From assembly GCF_900103785.1 (NCBI RefSeq), contig NZ_FNHE01000008.1, forward strand, positions 191,270 through 255,269: 64,000 nt of DNA, written 5' to 3'. Each line of letters starts with the position of its first letter. Position 1 is the first letter of the stretch. Positions 7,690-15,647 of this stretch are shown here, piece by piece. Origin of the DNA: Geodermatophilus siccatus. Lineage in GTDB: Bacteria; Actinomycetota; Actinomycetes; Mycobacteriales; Geodermatophilaceae. Under the pieces are notes generated by a model. It did no database searches, was not told where the DNA came from, and saw nothing but the letters and a program-made list of their open reading frames with translations. The position numbers and the translations under genes were made by a program.

Positions 7690-9060
7690 TCAACGCCCGG
7701 CCGGGACCGCCGTGTCGACCGGGTCCTCGTCGGTGAAGTCGACCTCCGGCGGCGCCTGCCGGAAGCCGCGGGTGAGGACGGCGAGGTACCCGACGCCGAG
7801 GGCCAGCCAGACCAGCCCGAGGGTGATGGCGGTGCCGTCGAGGTTGGTCAGCAGCCAGAGGTCCACCGCGGCGCCGACGGCCGGCACGACGACGTAGCCC
7901 AGGACGGGCAGCGGCTCGCCGGTCCGCCGCCGGCGCAGGAACAGCGCGATGACGCTGAGGTTCACCGCGGTGAAGGCGGTGAAGGCGCCGAAGTTGATGA
8001 ACGAGGTCGACGTCGTCACGTCCAGCCGGAGGGCGACCAGCCCGACCAGGCCGGAGAGCAGGATGCCGGCGACCGGCGTGTGGAACCGCGGGTGGACGCG
8101 GCCGAAGACCCGCCGGGGCAGCACCGAGTCCCGCCCCATCGCGAACAGCAGCCGGGAGACGCTGGCCTGCGCAGCCAGGCCCGAGGCGAACTGGGCCACC
8201 ACCAGGCCGGCGAGGAAGACCGCGCCGAACAGGCTGCCGCCGATGGCGCCGGCGATGTCGAAGGCCGCGGACGAGGAGTCCTCGAAGACGCCGCCCGGGT
8301 GGACCAGCTGGGTCACGTAGGCGACGAGGACGAAGATGCCGCCACCGATCAGGGCGACCAGCAGGATCGCGCGGGGGATGGTCCGGCGGGGGTCCCGGGT
8401 CTCCTCGGTCAGGGTGGTCACCGCGTCGAAGCCGAGGAAGGAGTACGCGGCGATGGCCGCGCCGGCCGCGATCCCGGAGACGGTGGAGTCCCCGTTCAGG
8501 AACGGCGTCACGGCGAAGAGGCTGCCCGCCCCCGAGCCGGCCACGAGGGAGCGGACCGCCAGCAGGACGAAGAAGACCAGCACGAGGATCTGGAAGGTCA
8601 TCAGGACGGCGTTGGCCCGCTGCGCCACCTTGATGCCGAGGACGTTGAGCACCGTGGTCAGCACGATGAAGGCGAGCACCCAGAGGGGGAACGGCACCCC
8701 GGGGAACTGGGCGGACAGGTACGCCGCGCCGATGAGCCAGATGACCATCGGCAGGAAGAAGTAGTCGAGCAGGACCGCCCAGCCGACGAGGAACCCGGCG
8801 CGGGAGTCGATCGCCCGGCGCACGTAGGTGTAGGCGGAGCCGGCGACCGGATACGTGCGGGCCATGCGGCCGTAGCTGTAGGCGGTGAAGAGCATGGCCC
8901 CGAGGGCGAGCAGGTAGGCCGACGGGGTGGCCCCGGCCGTCGTCTCGGCGATGATGCCGAAGATCCCCAGGACGATCAGCGGGGTCATGTAGGCCAGGCC
9001 GAACAGGACGACGGCGCGCAGTCCGAGCGTCCTGGTCAGGGCGGGCTCGTGGGTGGGCAT
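7690..9060 (-). CDS. APC family amino acid/amine permease
   Basis: A 456-residue membrane protein with about 12 TM segments. It carries the APC motifs LFGLAYMTPLIVLGIFGI in TM1 and YSFLGFDAVTTLTEETRDP in the middle, the latter close to the PotE/PuuP-like group. ATG 9060 has GGAGA upstream; the longer open frame to 9216 is not conserved-looking. It lies 59 nt downstream of a nitrilase-family hydrolase on the same strand, and both are divergent from a GntR regulator, suggesting a small uptake and hydrolysis operon. Substrate unknown; an amide or amine is plausible. Confidence 0.9.
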   Translation of the reverse strand: MPTHEPALTRTLGLRAVVLFGLAYMTPLIVLGIFGIIAETTAGATPSAYLLALGAMLFTAYSYGRMARTYPVAGSAYTYVRRAIDSRAGFLVGWAVLLDYFFLPMVIWLIGAAYLSAQFPGVPFPLWVLAFIVLTTVLNVLGIKVAQRANAVLMTFQILVLVFFVLLAVRSLVAGSGAGSLFAVTPFLNGDSTVSGIAAGAAIAAYSFLGFDAVTTLTEETRDPRRTIPRAILLVALIGGGIFVLVAYVTQLVHPGGVFEDSSSAAFDIAGAIGGSLFGAVFLAGLVVAQFASGLAAQASVSRLLFAMGRDSVLPRRVFGRVHPRFHTPVAGILLSGLVGLVALRLDVTTSTSFINFGAFTAFTAVNLSVIALFLRRRRTGEPLPVLGYVVVPAVGAAVDLWLLTNLDGTAITLGLVWLALGVGYLAVLTRGFRQAPPEVDFTDEDPVDTAVPAGR

Positions 9061-9119
9061 GGGTGCTCTCCGGAGGGGTGACGGGGGAGGACGGGGAGGC
9101 GTGGCCGTGCAGGGAGGGG

Positions 9120-9995
9120 TCAGCCGTCGGTGGCCGGACGCCACCGGCCGGGGTCCAGCCGGCCCTGGTAGAGCGGCAGGTCCAGCGGTGCGTCGTCCTC
9201 GGTGAACTGCGACCACATGCGGTTGAGGCCGGCCGTGCCGTAGGTGCGCACGCGGGTCACCGCGTCCAGGTCCAGGACGTCGGTCAGCACCGTCTCGGCC
9301 TCACTGGGTGCAGACGTCCGGACCAGACCCTCGGGGTCGACGACGAGGCTCCGGCCGGCGCCGTCGGGCGCCGCGGCGTTGACGCTGAGGACGTAGACCT
9401 GGTTGACGATGGCGTTGGCCCGGGCGAGCACCAGCTCCTGGGCCCGGTCGGCGGTCGTGGTCTTGACCGGGTTGACGACGACCTCCGCGCCCATCCACGC
9501 CAGGTGGCGGGTGACCTCGGGGAACCAGGCGTCGTAGCAGATGGAGAAGCCCAGGCGCCCGACGTCGGGGACGTCGAAGACCACGAACCGGTCCCCGGGG
9601 CGGTAGGGCTCGAACGGCCGCCACGGGAAGACCTTGCGGTAGGAGGCGGCCAGGGTGCCGTCGGGGCCGTAGGCCAGGGCGGTGTTGTAGAGCGCGCCGT
9701 CCTCGCCGCGCTCGCAGACGCTGCCGGGCAGGAGCCAGACGCCGAGGTCGCCCGCCAGCTCGGCGAGCATCTTGCCGCGGGGTCCGTCCAGCGGCTCTGC
9801 GGACGCCTCCAGCTGGGCCGCCTTCTCGGCCGGAGAGCCCTCGGTGCCGCAGAGGTGCAGCTCCGGGAGTGCGACGAGCCGGGTCTGCGGGAAGGTGGCG
9901 ACCAGGTCGGCGACGGACTCCGCGAAGCCGGTGAGCGGGGCGGTCGCCGGGTGCGGTGCCGACTGGACCAGGGCGACGGGCAGTGCACGGGACAA
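9120..9995 (-). CDS. Carbon-nitrogen hydrolase (nitrilase superfamily)
   Basis: A 291-residue protein with the E-K-C triad: Glu45 (LVALPELHL), Lys121 (SYRKVFPW) and Cys153 (GFSICYDAWFPE). It is longer than and only distantly similar to the amidase at 5143, so it is a separate enzyme and not a recent duplicate. I chose TTG 9995, which has GGGGGA about 5 nt upstream; an ATG at 10070 would add 25 residues without family similarity. It is first in an operon with the APC permease and divergent from a GntR regulator, with a palindrome in the shared promoter region. An aliphatic amidase or N-carbamoyl hydrolase role is possible; the substrate is not determined. Confidence 0.88.
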   Translation of the reverse strand: MSRALPVALVQSAPHPATAPLTGFAESVADLVATFPQTRLVALPELHLCGTEGSPAEKAAQLEASAEPLDGPRGKMLAELAGDLGVWLLPGSVCERGEDGALYNTALAYGPDGTLAASYRKVFPWRPFEPYRPGDRFVVFDVPDVGRLGFSICYDAWFPEVTRHLAWMGAEVVVNPVKTTTADRAQELVLARANAIVNQVYVLSVNAAAPDGAGRSLVVDPEGLVRTSAPSEAETVLTDVLDLDAVTRVRTYGTAGLNRMWSQFTEDDAPLDLPLYQGRLDPGRWRPATDG

Positions 9996-10082
9996 GGCGA
10001 TCCCCCGGAGGTCGAGGCTGCATCGAGGAGGGCGTGTGCCCGGGCTCACACGCCCGGTGCTGAGCGACAAAACTAGGCCAGA

Positions 10083-10107
10083 GTGAACAGTTAAACAAGG
10101 TGTTCAC
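10083..10107. promoter_or_regulatory. Candidate GntR operator
   Basis: Inverted repeat GTGAACA (10083-10089) and TGTTCAC (10101-10107), 11-nt spacer, in the 151-bp intergenic region between the hydrolase-permease operon and the GntR gene. The spacer is AT-rich compared with the surroundings. Confidence 0.6.
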
Positions 10108-10146
10108 GAGGATCACTTTTAGTCGGCTCTCGGATACCGTGACGCC

Positions 10147-10923
10147 GTGCCGCCCCGCTCGGAGCCCTCAGCCGCCGCCTCCCCGGTCCGGTCACGCCCG
10201 GTCGACCTCGGGGCGCCGGCGCTGGTGGGCATCCGTCGGCTGACGGCGCTGGACACGGTCCGTGCGCGGATCGCACTCGCCGTCGACCTGGGTCTGCTCG
10301 GTCCCGGTGAGCGGCTCCCCGCCAGCGAGGAGATCGCCCGGACGCTGGGCGTGGGGGAGATGACCGTGCGGCGGGCGCTGGTGTCCCTGTGCCGCGACGG
10401 CGTGCTGGAGCGCCGTCCGGGCCGGGCCGGCGGCACGCTGGTCGCCGAGCGCCCGGCCCGAGGGGCCGTCCAGGAGATCGCCGCGTACGCCGCGTCGGCG
10501 ACCGCGGTGCACCGGCTCATCGACCAGCGGGTCCTGGTCGAGTGCGGTGTGGCGCACCTGGCGGCGCGGGAGGCCGGCGAGGAGAGCCTCGCCCGGCTGC
10601 GGAGCCTGGTCGAGGAGATGGACGCCGCGGCGGCGTGGACGGACTTCCACGCTCTCGACCAGCGGTTCCACGAGGCCGTGGCCGCGGCGACCGGTCTGCC
10701 CGTCGAGCCCTACCGCGCGCTGCTCGAGGAGCTGTACGCGTACTTCCTCCCCTATCCGATCAGCCGTCTGCGGGCGTCCAACGACGAGCACCGCCGGCTG
10801 GTCGACGCGCTCGAGCGCAGGGACCCGGTCGCCGCGGTGGAGGTCGCCCGACGGCACGTGAGCGTCCTGCACGAGAGCATGTTCGTGGGGCTCCTGGACC
10901 AGGGGGACGACGGTCCGGGCTGA
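10147..10923 (+). CDS. GntR family regulator, FCD subfamily
   Basis: A 258-residue protein. The winged HTH is at about residues 30-100 (LPASEEIARTLGVGEMTVRRAL, then VLERRPGRAGGTLVA). The C-terminal all-helical FCD domain is at about 125-245, with likely metal ligands in DQRFHEAV and in the closing ARRHVSVLHESMF helix. FCD regulators respond to carboxylic acids. It is divergent from the nitrilase-family hydrolase/permease pair, with an inverted repeat between, so it most likely controls that pair and itself. GTG 10147 is used; the start has no obvious Shine-Dalgarno and could be leaderless. Confidence 0.9.
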   Translation: MPPRSEPSAAASPVRSRPVDLGAPALVGIRRLTALDTVRARIALAVDLGLLGPGERLPASEEIARTLGVGEMTVRRALVSLCRDGVLERRPGRAGGTLVAERPARGAVQEIAAYAASATAVHRLIDQRVLVECGVAHLAAREAGEESLARLRSLVEEMDAAAAWTDFHALDQRFHEAVAAATGLPVEPYRALLEELYAYFLPYPISRLRASNDEHRRLVDALERRDPVAAVEVARRHVSVLHESMFVGLLDQGDDGPG

Positions 10924-11366
10924 CCCGCTCGGGGGTCGCGCCGGTGCTCCTGCCCGAGGAGCCGGTGCGACCGTCCGAGGACTGGTCCCGGTGTGCCGCG
11001 CGGCGGCCGCGCCGCGCCGGTCGGCTCATGGGCACGGGCACGAGCCGATCAGGCGAGGTCTGCCCCAGGCGGCCCCGACCAGCGCGACCCCGACGACCTT
11101 CGAACGGGCGGTTCGGGACGGTCCGGCCCTGTCGCGCCTGACTGCCGGTAGGACACCTCGGGACGGGGTTCGCGGGCAGTTGTCCGGACGCTCGGCGCGT
11201 CACCGCCGGCTGATCCTGGAGCGCGTGAACGATGTGCCCGCGACCACTTCGTCCACGAGCAGCTGGCCGCGGTGGTGGTGGCGGTCGCGGCCGACCTGCG
11301 GATGCCGTTCGAGCCCCGTCGGACTCGACATCCGCACACGATGCCAAGCGGAAGGGGCTCGGCCAC
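10924..11366. other. Intergenic stretch without a supported gene
   Basis: No open frame here has convincing coding character. A short in-frame piece around 11230-11340 reads ARDHFVHEQLAAVVVAVAAD and could be the tail of a lost gene, but it is too short to assign. The promoter of the downstream Tat-exported protein should lie near its right end. Confidence 0.4.
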
Positions 11367-12575
11367 ATGAGCGGGTTGTCCCGGCGGGAGTTCCTGGAGT
11401 ATGCGTCGGTAGCAGTGCTGGGGATCGGGCTGGGTCGTGGCCTGACCGGGTACGACCCTGCTGCTGGGAGCAGTGACAGGACCGGGCGGCTCATCGGCGA
11501 CGGGTCGACCGCCGACACAGGCCCCCAGCCGCACCAGCCAGTGCCCGAGCGGCTGGAGCCAGGACAGACGCCGCCGCAGTTCGTCGTCTTCTCCTGGGAC
11601 GGGGCGGCCAACCTGGACACCGGGCTGTTCCCGCGGTTCCGCTCGCTGGCGGCCGAGTACGGCGCGGCGATGACCTTCTTCCTCAGCGGCATCTACGCCC
11701 TGCCGTCCGAACACCGGATGCTGTACGCCCCGCCACGGCATCCGGTGGGCGCCTCGGACATCGAGTTCCTGTCCACCGCCGAGGTCGTCGCCACCATGAG
11801 CGAGGTCCGCGCCGCGTGGCTGGACGGTCACGAGATCGGCACCCACTTCAACGGGCACTTCTGCGGGGACGACGGGGTCGCGCTGTGGACGCCGGCCGAC
11901 TGGGCCGATGAGATCGCCCAGGCCAAGCGGTTCGTGCAGACCTGGAAGACCACCACCGGGCTGACCGGTCGACCCGACGTGGCGCCGCTCCCCTTCGACT
12001 ACGAGCGCGAGCTCATCGGCGGCCGCACCCCCTGCCTGCAGGGCCAGGAGGGGCTGCTGCCCACCGCTGCCGCGCTGGGCTGGAAGTACGACGCCAGCTC
12101 ACCCGGTGGAGTGCAGGTCTGGCCCGACCAGCGGTTGGGCCTGTGGAACTTCCCACTGCAGGCTGTGCCGTTCCCCGACGCCCCCGCCGGTAAGGCCCGC
12201 CACGCCCTGGCGATGGACTACAACATCATGTACAAGCAGACCAACGGCGACACGGACGGCGACCCGGGCATGTACCCGACCTGGCGAGCCCAGGCCCGCG
12301 ACGCCTACCTCGCAGGCTTCGAACGCGCCTACACCACCAACCGGGCGCCGCTGTTCATCGGCAACCACTTCGAGCAGTGGAACGGCGGCATCTACATGGA
12401 CGCCATCGAGGAGGCCCTGGGCCGGATCGCCGAACAGCCTGACGTGCGCCTGGTGTCCTTCCGCCAACTCGTCGCCTGGCTGGAAGCCCAGGACCCGGCC
12501 ACGCTCGCCCGGCTGCGGACGCTCTCGCCGGGTCAACCACCTCCCGACGGATGGCGCGCCTTCCTGGCGCCCTGA
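11367..12575 (+). CDS. Tat-exported polysaccharide deacetylase-like protein
   Basis: A 402-residue protein with an N-terminal twin-arginine signal (SRREFLEYASVAVLGIGLG), so probably exported folded. The mature part resembles the NodB/polysaccharide deacetylase fold: a motif-1-like FSWDGA near the start, FFLSGIY, and the metal-site motif GTHFNGHF (HxxxH). The usual TFDDG of motif 1 is replaced by SWDGA, so one metal-ligand Asp appears missing; activity may be altered. ATG 11367 follows GGAAGGGG by about 10 nt; the in-frame extension upstream lacks signal character. Neighbours do not explain its function. Cell-wall glycan modification is the family role. Confidence 0.75.
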   Translation: MSGLSRREFLEYASVAVLGIGLGRGLTGYDPAAGSSDRTGRLIGDGSTADTGPQPHQPVPERLEPGQTPPQFVVFSWDGAANLDTGLFPRFRSLAAEYGAAMTFFLSGIYALPSEHRMLYAPPRHPVGASDIEFLSTAEVVATMSEVRAAWLDGHEIGTHFNGHFCGDDGVALWTPADWADEIAQAKRFVQTWKTTTGLTGRPDVAPLPFDYERELIGGRTPCLQGQEGLLPTAAALGWKYDASSPGGVQVWPDQRLGLWNFPLQAVPFPDAPAGKARHALAMDYNIMYKQTNGDTDGDPGMYPTWRAQARDAYLAGFERAYTTNRAPLFIGNHFEQWNGGIYMDAIEEALGRIAEQPDVRLVSFRQLVAWLEAQDPATLARLRTLSPGQPPPDGWRAFLAP

Positions 12576-12989
12576 TCATGGCCGTGGTGTCCATCAGGGC
12601 CCACGATGCCGCGTGGAGATCCCTGCGGGGGCAAAGGGGTCCCGAACCCGCGCCCGGTGCCAGTGAGGTGTTCTCGACGGACCGGCGCTGACGCCGTCCT
12701 GCGGCGCTGACGTGGCAGCTCGCCGGCGCGAGGGGGTGTCCCAGCACCAGGGACGGGGTCCTGCGACTCCGGGTGGGTTCTCCCCGAGGAACCGACCACG
12801 AGCGCGAGGACCCCGCGTGATCACCTGCTCCGCCACGCGATGTCCCCACCGACACCGCCACGCTGCTGACCGACCTGCTCGTCGCCGGACGTCGCCGCCA
12901 CGGCGCCGGCATCGGCGTGCACACGCCGGCCGGGGGCAGCCCGCCTGGTCCCGAGCACCTCGACCCGCGATCAGCTGCTGACCCGGCTA
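12576..12989. other. Non-coding or decayed stretch
   Basis: No intact gene seen. The right end may include the unrecognisable C-terminal remains of the reductase pseudogene that follows on the minus strand. Confidence 0.4.
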
Positions 12990-13238
12990 CGCGCCCAAGG
13001 CGAACGCGTCCGCCTCCAGAGCTTCGGGCCCCACCACCCCGTCCGGTCGGCGTCGTCCTGCCGGCCCGGGGGTCGAACTCGCCCGCGCCATGATCTCGGC
13101 GCCGATGCCCGGCTCGTGCTGCTGGGCGAACGCGTCGTCGATGCCGGCGTGGCCGAACGGGGCGTCGAGTGCCTGGCCCTCACCGGTGGCCAACCCGTCC
13201 AGCGACATGGGGAGGTCGTGGATGCGGGTCCGTGTCAT
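12990..13238 (-). pseudogene. Decayed dihydrofolate reductase-family (RibD C-terminal-like) gene
   Basis: On the minus strand an ATG at 13238 begins MTRTRIHDLPMSLDGLATG, matching the N-terminus of actinobacterial dihydrofolate reductase-family proteins. The frame continues to IGAEIM near 13088. The next family pieces occur in the other two minus frames: EFDPRAG, then RQDDADRTGWWGP around 13030-13060. At least two frameshifts are therefore needed and no complete reading frame exists. The C-terminal half is not recognisable. Recognition rests on the N-terminal strand and the WWGP motif order, known from the family. Confidence 0.6.
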
Positions 13239-13302
13239 CTGCTCGGCTGCCTGCCGCGGGTGGAGACCTCCGCCGGCCTCGGCATCCATCGGTCCGTGCG
13301 GC

Positions 13303-13704
13303 TCAGCTGCCGACGGTCGACCGGGTACGGCGCACCGCGCCGACCCCGCGTAACGCGGCCAGCAGCAGTGCCACGACCGCCAACAGTCCGGCGACCGGCC
13401 CGACCCACGCGGCCAGGCCGGTCGCGGGGGAGTGCACGTGCCCGCTGGGGACGGGCGGGTGGGCGACGAGCATCGCCGTCGTCAGGACGACGTGCGCGGC
13501 CCACGCCGCCCGGCTCGGCTGTCGCCACAGGTGCGCCGCGCACAGCAGGCAGGCCGCCGACAGCAGCGCCATCCCGGCGTGCGGAGCGGCGAGCAGCCCC
13601 AGTCCGTGCACCGCGGCGCACCCCGCCGCGGCCCCCGCCGCGCTGCGCGCGAGGAACCGCGGCAGGGCCGCCGCGTCGATCGGTTGGAGGGCTGCGCCGC
13701 TCAT
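13303..13704 (-). CDS. Small membrane protein of unknown function
   Basis: A 133-residue protein with about four hydrophobic segments: GAAAGCAAVHGLGLLAA, GMALLSAACLLCAAHLW, AWAAHVVLTTAMLVAH and GPVAGLLAVVALLLAAL. A short His-containing loop (PPVPSGHVHSP) sits before the last one. Its ATG (13704) is only 2 nt after the copper amine oxidase stop, so translation is probably coupled and it belongs to the ureohydrolase-amine oxidase operon. I recognise no family. The position suggests a role linked to amine oxidation, for example copper handling or cofactor maturation, but that is speculation. Confidence 0.65.
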   Translation of the reverse strand: MSGAALQPIDAAALPRFLARSAAGAAAGCAAVHGLGLLAAPHAGMALLSAACLLCAAHLWRQPSRAAWAAHVVLTTAMLVAHPPVPSGHVHSPATGLAAWVGPVAGLLAVVALLLAALRGVGAVRRTRSTVGS

Positions 13705-13706
13705 CG

Positions 13707-15647
13707 CTAGTGGCAGGAGCCCGGAGCGGGCGGCACGTCGAGCGCGGGGTTGCGGTCGAAGAAGCCGACCGGCTTGAGCTCGAAGGAGACGACGTCGACG
13801 GGCATGACCGGCCAGTCCTCGGGCCGCGGCACGTGGTGGATGCCGAACACGTGCCAGAGCACGAGGTCGGTGTCCACGAGCGGGCGGTCGGCCTCCTGCC
13901 AGACGGGCAGCCCCTCGTCCCGCCGGCTCTGGTTGCAGAACTCGCCGGAGGGCCAGCGCTCCTCCTCGTCGAACCGGCTCACCCACACCGGGTGGTCGAT
14001 GACCTGCGCCCGCTGCCGGAACGGCGCGCTCGGGTCGGCCAGCGCGGGCAGTGCCGAGTTGGGGTAGAGCTTGTAGCCCGGCGCCGTCCCCAGGCGGTTG
14101 GGCTTGGTCCGGTTGACCACCTTGAAGCTGCGCTGGGTGGCGAAGTCGACGTCCAGCCGCCCCTCGGACTCGCTCTGCACCGCACGGCTGCGGGTGACCA
14201 CGGCCAGGCCGTACGGGTTGTCCTCGGACACCGGCAGCGCCTCGCTCTCGGTGACGACGACGGTGTTCTCCGGGCCGTCGACCTCCATGTCCAGCCGGGC
14301 GACGACGAAGTGCTGGTGGATCGGCGCGTAGGTGCGCTCGTCGACGACGGTGCCGTAGGCCGGCGGGGTGTCCTCGTAGGCGCTGGTCACCATGATCCCG
14401 GTGGCCCGGACCTCGCACTGGATCGTGCCGTCCTGGTAGAAGCGCCAGTAGGTCAGGTACTCGTAGTTGGCCACCGTGGCGTGGAACGAGACGACCATCC
14501 GCCGCGACCGCCGCACCTCGGCGCCGGCCTGCTCGTCGACGTGCTTCCACAGCACGCCGTCGTCCTCCTCGTGCAGGCAGATGGCGTTCTCGATCGTGTA
14601 CGGCTCGCCGCGGGTGTCGTGCAGGACGGCGTCGACGTAGGTGATGTCGCCGAGGCAGTCACAGCCGAGCTTGAGCGAGGTGGTCATGAAGCCCAGGCCC
14701 CACTCGCCGACGTCGAACGCGGTGCGCCGGTGGTGGTCGGGGCTGGGGTCGCGGTAGGGCACGACCATCTCGGCGAACGACATGCGGTGCGCGATCGGGC
14801 GGCCGTCGTAGGCGACCCGGTGGATCACCAGGCCCTCGCGGTGGTTGAAGCCCAGCCGCATCGACCACTTCTGCCAGCGCAGCTCGTGCCCGTCCAGCTC
14901 GAACGAGACGCCCTCCGGCTGGGTGATCTCCAGCGGCTTGACGTCGGTGCGCTGCTCGAGGCCGGGCACCAGCGAGGGCACGTACTCGCCCATGACGGCG
15001 GGCTGCGCCGGGGGCGCGGTGTCCTCGACGTGCAGCAGCTCCATCGTGTCGAGGTCGACGACGAAGTGCAGGCCCATGACCGGGTTGGCGTAGGGGTTGC
15101 CGCCCTTGACCGAGCGGCGCCAGACGTCGGTCCAGCCGACCCGGCGCTCCTGCAGCCCCTGGGGGATCAGCGAGTGCCCGTAGGCCCAGGTGTCGATGAG
15201 CACCAGGTCGAGGTCGGTGATGCCGCGCCTGGTGAGCGCCTCGACCACGACGGGGTGCTCGATCAGCACCTCGTGCGCCTCGTGCCACTCGTCGAGGGTC
15301 ATGTTCGCCTGCTGGCCGGGCACCGCCTCCCACGAGACGACGGCGTCGTCGGTGAGCGAGACGACCGCCTTGTACGGCGTCCCCTCGTCGCGGCTCCAGG
15401 CGGTCACCCGGGCCTCGCGGCGGATCGGGTCGCCGGGGCGGAACGCGCGGACGACGTCCTTGGCCGGCTCGCGCAGCTCGATGGAGGCGAACCGCCAGCG
15501 CTCGTCGACCCCGCGGTCGCGACGCAGGATGGCCGCGGCGGCGCGGAACTCGTCGGCGGTCAGCGGGTCGAGCGGGTGCGGCGTGCCGGCGGTGGCGCGC
15601 GTGCCGGCCGAGCCGGTGCCGTGGCAGGACGTCGCGAGCTCGGTCAT
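13707..15647 (-). CDS. Copper-containing primary amine oxidase
   Basis: A 646-residue copper amine oxidase, normal length for the actinobacterial type. The topaquinone precursor is Tyr395 in ANYEYLTYW. The likely catalytic base is Asp312 (FDVGEWGLG), and copper ligands are His444 and His446 (PIHQHFVVARLD) plus a late His in FGIHHVPRP. It oxidises primary amines to aldehydes, releasing ammonia and H2O2. No signal peptide is seen, so it is cytoplasmic. It overlaps the upstream ureohydrolase by 4 nt (ATGA), so an amine released from a guanidino compound (for example putrescine from agmatine) could pass to it. An unknown membrane protein follows after 2 nt. Confidence 0.95.
   Translation of the reverse strand: MTELATSCHGTGSAGTRATAGTPHPLDPLTADEFRAAAAILRRDRGVDERWRFASIELREPAKDVVRAFRPGDPIRREARVTAWSRDEGTPYKAVVSLTDDAVVSWEAVPGQQANMTLDEWHEAHEVLIEHPVVVEALTRRGITDLDLVLIDTWAYGHSLIPQGLQERRVGWTDVWRRSVKGGNPYANPVMGLHFVVDLDTMELLHVEDTAPPAQPAVMGEYVPSLVPGLEQRTDVKPLEITQPEGVSFELDGHELRWQKWSMRLGFNHREGLVIHRVAYDGRPIAHRMSFAEMVVPYRDPSPDHHRRTAFDVGEWGLGFMTTSLKLGCDCLGDITYVDAVLHDTRGEPYTIENAICLHEEDDGVLWKHVDEQAGAEVRRSRRMVVSFHATVANYEYLTYWRFYQDGTIQCEVRATGIMVTSAYEDTPPAYGTVVDERTYAPIHQHFVVARLDMEVDGPENTVVVTESEALPVSEDNPYGLAVVTRSRAVQSESEGRLDVDFATQRSFKVVNRTKPNRLGTAPGYKLYPNSALPALADPSAPFRQRAQVIDHPVWVSRFDEEERWPSGEFCNQSRRDEGLPVWQEADRPLVDTDLVLWHVFGIHHVPRPEDWPVMPVDVVSFELKPVGFFDRNPALDVPPAPGSCH

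Noticed and set aside
11230-11340. Short peptide-like stretch ARDHFVHEQLAAVVVAVAAD
   Set aside because: Could be the tail of a lost regulator, but too short and without other motifs to assign.
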